Below are positions 22,564 to 29,594 of a DNA stretch of 29,594 nucleotides, in pieces. The stretch is from Conidiobolus incongruus B7586 (taxonomy: Eukaryota; Entomophthoromycota; Entomophthoromycetes; Entomophthorales; Conidiobolaceae). Positions within the stretch are counted from its first letter, which is position 1, and each line of letters begins with the position of its first letter. Both the position numbers and the translations under genes were made by a program. A model generated the notes under the pieces. The model searched no databases and was not told where the DNA came from. It was given only the letters and a program-made list of their open reading frames with translations. Location: contig JNEM01012367.1 in the NCBI GenBank assembly GCA_000697335.1, positions 1 to 29,594 on the forward strand, in the 5' to 3' direction.

Positions 22564-23098
22564 CGATATCAAAGCTTTAAATTATATGATATACTTTTAT
22601 AGTATATCATCACAATAAACTTTTCAATGTATCTTTGCTGATATATAAAATTTTTATCGAATATGATTAAACTTCAAATTGTATATTCACCTTTATTCTA
22701 ATATAATTAGAATTAATATATCAGTTGATTAAATATTAATCAAATATATGAATATATGATGAAATGAAATCCAATGTATAAATTTTAGATACAATTGACA
22801 CTAAATTTTATTCTAAAAATACTATTTAAATATCATACATATATGTATAATGAATGTTAAAAAAATTATAACAAAATTATAATATTTTTTTATTATCAAA
22901 ATATATATGTTATCTAATAAATAATATTTATTAAAATATTTATCTAAATCTGAGTATTTTTAAATATTATTCAAAAATTTTTAGTGAAAGTTATATGGTT
23001 AAACAATTAATACAAAGCCATATATTTCTACCACTTTTTAGGATATAACAATTATTTGGAGCGAGAATAATAAAAGAAATTAAGTACTATTTCATTAT
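22564..23098. other. Convergent AT-rich spacer
   Basis: About 535 nt between the 3' ends of the prenylcysteine oxidase and Mpv17-family genes. Apart from the hairpin at 22586-22610 it holds nothing I can identify. Confidence 0.6.
22586..22610. repeat. Perfect 10-bp inverted repeat in the 3' flank of the oxidase gene
   Basis: ATGATATACT, a 5-nt loop (TTTAT), then AGTATATCAT. It begins 23 nt after the stop codon, so it probably lies in the 3' untranslated region. The stem is AT-rich and weak. It may mark 3' end processing or be a chance feature of AT-rich DNA. Confidence 0.8.
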
Positions 23099-23707
23099 TT
23101 AACTTGACATTGGTGAAGATTGAGGTAAGATTTGAGTAGTTTGATATTCCTTGTTATTCAACCAACTCAAATAGGTATTCCAAATAATTCCTACTGTGCT
23201 GGCAAATGGGACCTGATAATATAATGGAACAAGACTGAAGTTAATAAATTGAGAAATAGGCCAGAGGGTATAATTGGATATAAGTGCTGTGAAATATTGA
23301 TTTCTAAACTTTTCCTTGATATCTTCCCAAGTTTTACCTTCCAACTTGCCCATAACAATAAAGAAGTTTCCAATAGCTAAGGGAGCAAATAGCGCTTGGT
23401 CGATGAATACTCTCTTTAAAACTGGCTTGAATAAAGCTATGGATCTTGAAGTGTTAGGTGAAGGGGTTGGTAGCGGAAATTTTCTATTAAGAAAAGAATA
23501 CCAGTAATAAGAAATAGGGGCGAATAAAGACTGATAACCGATAAATCGAGCTAATCTAGGCTGATCAAAACCTTCAGATTTATCATTGGATCCAATAGAT
23601 TGTGCACTCACATCGGCAATTAAACCTAAAAAACCATTTGTAATAGAGAGAGTTAAAACAGGCCTCTTACTTGAAAAACTTTTAAATCCTTTAAAAAAAT
23701 AACTCAT
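23099..23707 (-). CDS. Mpv17/PMP22-family membrane protein (Sym1-like)
   Basis: Intronless frame of 202 residues, close to yeast Sym1 (197) and human MPV17 (176). Family signatures in order: a start with KRPVLTLSITNGFL, then IADVSAQSIG, RLARFIGYQSLFAPISYYWY, the DQALFAPLAIGNFF helix, and the C-terminal signature NQYFTALISNYTLWPISQFI with NFSLVPLYYQV and IIWNTYLSW. About four membrane helices are expected. The family includes inner mitochondrial membrane proteins (MPV17/Sym1) and peroxisomal ones (PMP22/PXMP2); they act as small channels or in membrane and nucleotide homeostasis, and the exact transport role is unsettled. The short basic N-terminus (FFKGFKSFSSKR) is compatible with mitochondria but does not decide between the two. 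Convergent with the prenylcysteine oxidase gene. Confidence 0.92.
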   Translation of the reverse strand: MSYFFKGFKSFSSKRPVLTLSITNGFLGLIADVSAQSIGSNDKSEGFDQPRLARFIGYQSLFAPISYYWYSFLNRKFPLPTPSPNTSRSIALFKPVLKRVFIDQALFAPLAIGNFFIVMGKLEGKTWEDIKEKFRNQYFTALISNYTLWPISQFINFSLVPLYYQVPFASTVGIIWNTYLSWLNNKEYQTTQILPQSSPMSS

Positions 23708-26528
23708 TATATATTCTAACTATTATTAAATTTATTTTTTGTATTATTATTTTTAAATAATTAATAAATGAATTCGCCAATTTTTAATTCTCAATTTAAA
23801 TTTGAATTGAAATCCAAAATTTATAGTGGATATTATAAATTATATCATTTTAAATCATTGTACAAAATCCCCTTATTTTATTCAAACCAGAGCCGGATTA
23901 TTAGTTTGATATAATTGATAGTAACTTATGAATTAATTATTATAAGGTTAATGGTCATTAAGCTATATATCAGATAATAATAATGTATCATTTTTCAATA
24001 AATATTTTAGGATAATGTATGTTATTAATTATATATCATAATTAACGAATATCAGCATTTATGATCTCATATTTCATAATTTGAGATTAATTTTTCAATC
24101 CACTTAAGAAAACACCATTCACTATGTAATAGTCCACGATTTTAGATTTAATTATTCTGTTGGCTTAACTTATTTTTTTATGAATATATCAAAGCAAACT
24201 CAATTTTATAAAGTTTCATTAAAACATATATACCTATACGATTTAATGATTTATTACTTATTTAATATACATTCAAGTACCAAATATCCTGTTGTATTGA
24301 TATTGAAATAACTGATCTAATTGTGGCAAACTGGGATATTGGCCAATCAAAGTATGCGATTTACTCAAAAGATTTGTTATTTGCAATAAATTAAATCATT
24401 AGTTTGAGCTCAAATGTAAAAAATCAATCGTATTTCCATGATCAAAAATTCTGATATTCAAATAAGTATTGAACATATTAAGTGTTCTAATTTATTTTAG
24501 TAGATCATTTTTATGAAATTATTAAAACTGGCCAATTATGCAATTAATGAAACTTTTGACAAGATATAATTTGTTTAGTAAGATTAATATATATGGTAAT
24601 AAACACAATGTATTGGAGTCCTTAATGTTGTCCAAAATTAATTGAATGTTTTAGTTTACTAATAAATAGTTTCTTATTACTTGAATAGCTTTTAGTTATC
24701 TTTATTCGCATTAATAACCTTAAAAATTGGGTTTTACATCCTATTTGATACATGACCTTGCAATAACAAGATCAAAATCGAATATTTTTAATTATAATTA
24801 TCATATTTTTATACAATATATCAATAAACAAATGAAATAATATCGATTCAATCCCAAAAAATTCAAATTTTTCAAATACAATATAGTTATAATTTTAAAT
24901 TATATTTCAAACCAAAGGATTGCCAGCTTAATAATTATTGAAAATGCTAATTTTCTTGAAAGAGTAAATTGACATCGTTTAAACGATTCATTCTTTTTAT
25001 GCCTATCAAAACATTTTTTCAAATATCTTAACTCAATAGCCGAATTTGAGGATGAACTTATAATAGTTACTATTCATTCAATATCTAAAACGTATAATTC
25101 AATTAATAAATTTATTTTCTTTTCTAACAACCCATATCTAAATCCAGTGTAATGATCTGTTAATTTTCAGTTATTCTATTTAATTGTGGGGAATTGGATT
25201 CAAAAGATTTGAATACCTTAATATGTTTGTTAAAAATTACAATTAATCTTCCGAATAATCACCTTTTCAATCAAACTTTTTGATATAAAATATACTCAAA
25301 TAAATCTTTTAATAATTATATTTATAATACAGCCAAAATCATATGAGTACTTTGTTTATCAAGGAATTATTATTATTTATTGAAGATAACTATGTTATAT
25401 GTAGGGTAGAGTAAAATTGATCTTATCATTTTAATTTTTTCAATTTATTCGTTTTACTCTAATCAAATAATACAAGTTAAATATAATTTATTATTTTAAA
25501 TAAATATATAATGATATATTTATTGAAATATACCACATCATAAGATAAATAACAAATATTAAACTATTGAATCTGATCATATATAATATTAACTTTTAAT
25601 TGGTTAAAAAATTTTTTTAAAGTTTTTATATTAAAAATAAATTACTTGAAATAAACAAGTTTAAAAATTATAATATTATAAATAAAATATTTTTCAAAAT
25701 ATATTATTAAATAAAAAGATGGTTTCAATAATATATATACTTAATTTTTTAGTTATAATTCATAGGAAATCAAAAGCCAATTTTACAATATATAACCAAG
25801 AATTTAACCTTAATAATATATTAATACATTGATATATTTATTTTTAATTAATTATTTTATTTCAACAAATAGTAAAATTCTATTAAAAGTTCATGAAACA
25901 ATAAATTTAAATCAGATAGTGCTGAGTTAGAAATATATAAAATTGATATTTATTATTTATAATATATATAAAAGATATAAATATTTCATAAAACACAATT
26001 TCAAATTTTGATAAATAAATTATATACAATCTTGCTAAACAGAGGTTGTATAATTAAAAAAAATTATCTAACATTGTAATAATTTAATGAATTATATATT
26101 ATTATATTAATTAATGATAATAGAAAAAAATTAAAGACCAAAAATTAATTATATTGTTATTTATATACAGGTAATTTACAAGAAATTTCCAAATTATTAA
26201 AAATTATATTATTTCATGAAAATAAATAAAAAATAAAAATAAAATGTTTTGAAATACCAATGTTTTAATTTAGAAAATTATAGTATTCTAATATACTTAG
26301 TTAATACTAAAAATGATTCAAAATATATTTAAACAAGTGCAAGTCATAAAATTTTTATATTGAATCTATGATCATTTGAAATATGTAGTAATTTGGTATA
26401 TTATACACTCATAGTTTGTTAATATGAATCATTTATTAATATACAATTGATGAAATATAGTATCAATGATATGTTTAGAATATTGTTATTATGATACAAA
26501 ATATAAAGCCATAATTAGATAAATACAT
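23708..26528. other. Long AT-rich intergenic region with a possible gene relic
   Basis: About 2.8 kb between the Mpv17-family start and the TOP3 stop. No intact gene, RNA or transposon ends are visible. On the + strand the frame at 24724-25151 (about 142 codons) has only two internal stops, far fewer than such AT-rich DNA should give, and reads with a leucine-rich-repeat-like rhythm (for example RIASLIIIENANFLERVN). It may be a decayed F-box/LRR gene. The part from about 25450 to 26400 is simple AT-rich sequence. Confidence 0.5.
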
Positions 26529-29500
26529 TTACTTTCTCCTTGATTTAATATTTCCAGTATTTCTAGAGGCGCTTTTAGTAGATCTAGGAGCCGCTCTTTT
26601 ACGTGTGGTTTTTCTACCCTTACTTGAGCTATTGTTATTAGTAGGGTTATTTGATCGTACATTAGATTCTGGGCAATTATTGGCATAATGTCCAGTCTAA
26701 AATAGTTAGTATTCATGGTAAAATGTGGTGTAAATTGATAATTGTTTACCTGGTTACATTTAAAGCACGTTATATTGGATAAATTGGTGTTGGAGGAAGA
26801 AGAATTACGCTGAATTCTGATATTGCTTGCCGGATAATCTGGATTCATTTCATCAACCCAAATAAACGTTTTACACTGTGCTGAAATCTTTCTACATGCA
26901 TAAAATGATCGACCTTGGTTTGGACCTTGTTTAGAGACTGTTCTCAAAACGGATTCAAGATTACATTCACATCTTGGGATTACAGCATCTGATGCATAAT
27001 TTTGTTGATACATATCTCGAATCCTTTGGAGATCTTGATCATTACTAGATACACTTGGGGTAAGAGGATTAGCGGATAATGATTTAGATATAGTGGATTG
27101 ATAGCTATTGACCGTTGGTAATAAAGCAGTTGAATTAGAAGTGACGTTTCTCTGAACAGTGGTTGATGAATGATGTCTGGATAGAGAACAGCGATTGGTA
27201 GTATTGGTGCTTCTATTTGATAATGCATTCTGAGATTGTTTGATATTTAACAAATTTTCTAAATTTTCATCACATCTAATACATCCCTTGTAATTTGATG
27301 TATTAAAGAAATTTGCAATGTGAGGATCAGAAAAGGTCCAAATTAAGTAGTTAACTTTAAGATTAGGAACGGATCTAAGGCACTTAGAACAAAGCTCATC
27401 GGATACATTAATATTGGAAATAGGTGAGCTTTCCATCCAAATAGAATAAGAGCATGAAGGAAATGATTGACATCCAATGTACCACTTATCATTCTTATTA
27501 CGAATCATCATATGAGATGAGCAAGAAGGACAATTCATAACTGGTTTAGAAAACCTGAAAACTTTTGAAGCCAGTGAATTTAAATCAATAGATGCTTCAA
27601 GTCTAAAATGGATAGATAATGCCTAAAAATTACAAATTAAATATTATATCCTTTAAACTGTTTGAAGTATTTACATTTACTAGTATATCCAAATGATTGA
27701 ATGACTTTATAAACATTTCTTTATACATTGAAAGCGATTCTGCTATAACTATCTCATGTCGCAAATTCCCTTGACAAACTCTTCTAAGCTGATATTCAAG
27801 CTAATAGAAATGATTAGAAATACGGGAATCAGTGAAATTACTATATAATTACTTGTCGTCTTAATAGTGGTTTTGTCAAGGATTTTTCTAAACCAATATT
27901 GTTATATCCCTCGACTAATCCGATTCCTAATTTAGATGGTCGAAAGACTTTCTGAGGTCCTTCTTTAAAAACATAGTTTCTATCCAATATCTTCTTAATA
28001 TGTTCTTGGATGGTTGCATCAGTTCCAATTTGATTTTTATCCATTAAATGAATTAGTTCAGCTTCAGTAAGAAGTTTAGGACAGCTAGTGGTTCCCTCGC
28101 GGAGTTCAAGTACTGTTGGAATAAACGTTTCCCCATAATTTAAGTTAGGAATGGATTTAGCGTTCCATTTCTCATATGTATATACATCCAAATAATTGGT
28201 CTCAGTGATAACTAATCCAGACGTGGTAAATATTTCACCCGCAACCTCAATTTCGAAATCAGTCTGGAATCCTTTAGCATCATCCGAACAAGAGGCTAAA
28301 AATCTTCGTGTGATGAACTCGTAAATCTTCTTACTATTTCCTTCCAAATTAACTACTTGCGCTGTAGGGTGAATAGGAGGATGTGCTTTGTCATTGTTTT
28401 TTCCTTTTCTGGGAGGTCGAAATTTGCCTTCGTTAAGTAATGAATTAGCGAATTGGCCCCATTGCGGATGGGATAGATGCTTCTCAATTAAAGGCTGAAA
28501 TTGAAAATCTGTTGCAAATTGATCAGTTTCGGTCCTTGGATAACTTATAAAACCTTTGTTGTATAATTTTTCAGCAATCTAAATGATTTCTCATTATAAA
28601 GTATAATTTACATTGAATAGTAACACTTACAGCCATTGTTTCATCTGATGATATTTTTAATATTTTACTAGCTGCTTTTTGTAATTCAACTGTAGTGAGT
28701 GGAAGTGGTTTCCTAGTTTATATTGATTATAATTATGAAATATTTCAGAATATGACAGTTTACCATTTTGAAGTAGGCTTCTCTTTCTTTAATATAACTT
28801 TTGCGGTTGGGTTATCCATACAGCATTCATAATACACAAAAGCTGAAAAGTGGTCGAATAGTTTATTGCGTCTCCATTTAAACTCGGTGATCTTTTCATT
28901 CTTGGTGTAGCTAAGAAATATATACCAAAAAGGTTCTGGAATAAACCTCTGGATTCTTTCATATTGATCAACTACAAATCCTAGTGTTGGAAATTGGCAA
29001 GACCCATAGCTAATAATATCTTTGTCTAGCTCCGGAAATGCAGCCTTAAGAGAGAGAGTTTGGAATCTAGTTAAGGAGGCACCAATCCTTAAATCAATTA
29101 TCATCCTAGTATTTACAGCTTGAATTTGAAAAGTATCAAGTGATCCTGGATTTCGGCATGCTTCATGGATATGGCTAGTTCAAAAAATTTGTAAATTAAA
29201 ATAGGAAAAATAATTAATTGAACTTACCTTGGTTGAATGACACTATACCTTGCTCGATAAACCTTAATATTTGAGTTTGATTTTTTACAAATGTCGACTA
29301 TCTCTTCCCCTATATTTTCGCCTTCTCGATCACAATCGGTCCATATCATTAAAACTTGAGAATTTCTCGCTTCTCTCAACAGATTTTTTTCAGTGTCCTT
29401 GAATTCACTTGGAACTGATTTTTCAACTGGGGCTTCAAATAAAAACAGGGGTTGACAAGTCAACCATTTATTATAAGGAGGTTTGAAATCCAAACTCATT

Positions 29501-29594
29501 AAATGTCCTCGAATAGATGTCATAGTAAATGAGCAGCTTCTATTTTGAAACTGGTATGGAAAATCCCAGTTAGAACAATATGTATCGATTCCAA
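26529..29594 (-). CDS. TOP3: DNA topoisomerase III with C-terminal zinc domains (5' end beyond window)
   Basis: Type IA topoisomerase that passes single strands and dissolves recombination intermediates with a RecQ helicase and Rmi1. Visible exons in order of translation: 29594-29228, 29174-28764, 28712-28631, 28578-27853, 27800-27675, 27622-26750, 26696-26529; introns 51-53 nt. The visible 916 residues lack roughly the first 55-65 residues, judged from the catalytic Tyr position in human and yeast. The Toprim acidic motif is TDCDREGENIGEEI. The gate region has GSCQFPTLGFVVDQYERI. The active-site Tyr is in GFISYPRTETDQF (visible residue 299, codon 28542-28540). HPPIHPTA and QIGTDATIQEHI follow. 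The C-terminus has two CxxC-rich zinc ribbons (from CPSC at about 601; CSKC and CIRC at about 648-687), a GRF zinc finger (about 786-828, CEC through CRK...QCKTFIW), a CCHC knuckle (CFKC then TGHYANNC, 856-869) and a basic tail ending SRRK. Yeast Top3 (656 residues) lacks these; animal and plant TOP3-alpha have them. Confidence 0.95.

Noticed and set aside
24296-24400. A minus-strand open stretch reading ITNLLSKSHTLIGQYPSL
   Set aside because: Too short, no flanking support, and no family recognised; a competing open frame exists on the other strand.
1-29594. tRNA, rRNA, CRISPR array, virus-like element or transposon ends
   Set aside because: No B-box-like tRNA arm in a cloverleaf context, no rRNA core motif, no spaced direct repeats, and no reverse transcriptase, integrase, transposase or capsid motif was seen in the spacers.

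Overview
The window is AT-rich eukaryotic nuclear DNA. Its genes carry many tiny GT-AG introns (about 46-72 nt), use the standard genetic code and end mostly in TAA. The gene set (Elongator ELP1, meiotic recombinase DMC1, mitochondrial GUF1, prenylcysteine oxidase, an F-box/LRR protein, topoisomerase III with plant/animal-type zinc domains) fits an early-diverging fungus of zygomycete or chytrid grade. No marker in the window fixes the lineage, so this is an inference.

Layout: 1-2595 is AT-rich intergenic DNA with possible gene relics. ELP1 (2596-7807, +, 24 exons) converges on an intronless gene for a three-RRM protein with a probable MLLE-like domain (8082-9644, -). After 1.8 kb of AT-rich spacer comes an intronless F-box/LRR gene (11464-13011, +), convergent with DMC1 (13242-14670, -, 9 exons). 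Then follow an extremely AT-rich island (about 15060-16240) and a decayed SRR1/BER1-family gene (16314-17197, -). GUF1 (17801-20733, +, 18 exons) and a secreted or vacuolar prenylcysteine oxidase (20985-22563, +, 4 exons) lie in tandem, the latter convergent with an intronless Mpv17/PMP22-family membrane protein gene (23099-23707, -). A 2.8 kb AT-rich spacer leads to the 3' end of TOP3 (26529-29594, -, 7 visible exons, 5' end cut by the window edge).

The genes do not form one pathway. DMC1 and TOP3 both act in homologous recombination, ELP1 and GUF1 both serve translation (tRNA wobble modification; mitochondrial elongation), and the Mpv17-family protein may also be mitochondrial. No tRNA, rRNA, CRISPR array, intact transposon or viral element was recognised. 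All spliced models were assembled by hand; each keeps an open frame across every junction and gives a protein of normal family length. The most notable items are the SRR1-family pseudogene, the RRM/MLLE protein that recalls the endosomal mRNA-transport factor Rrm4, and the very narrow intron size range in which two of the three longest introns contain (TA)n runs.
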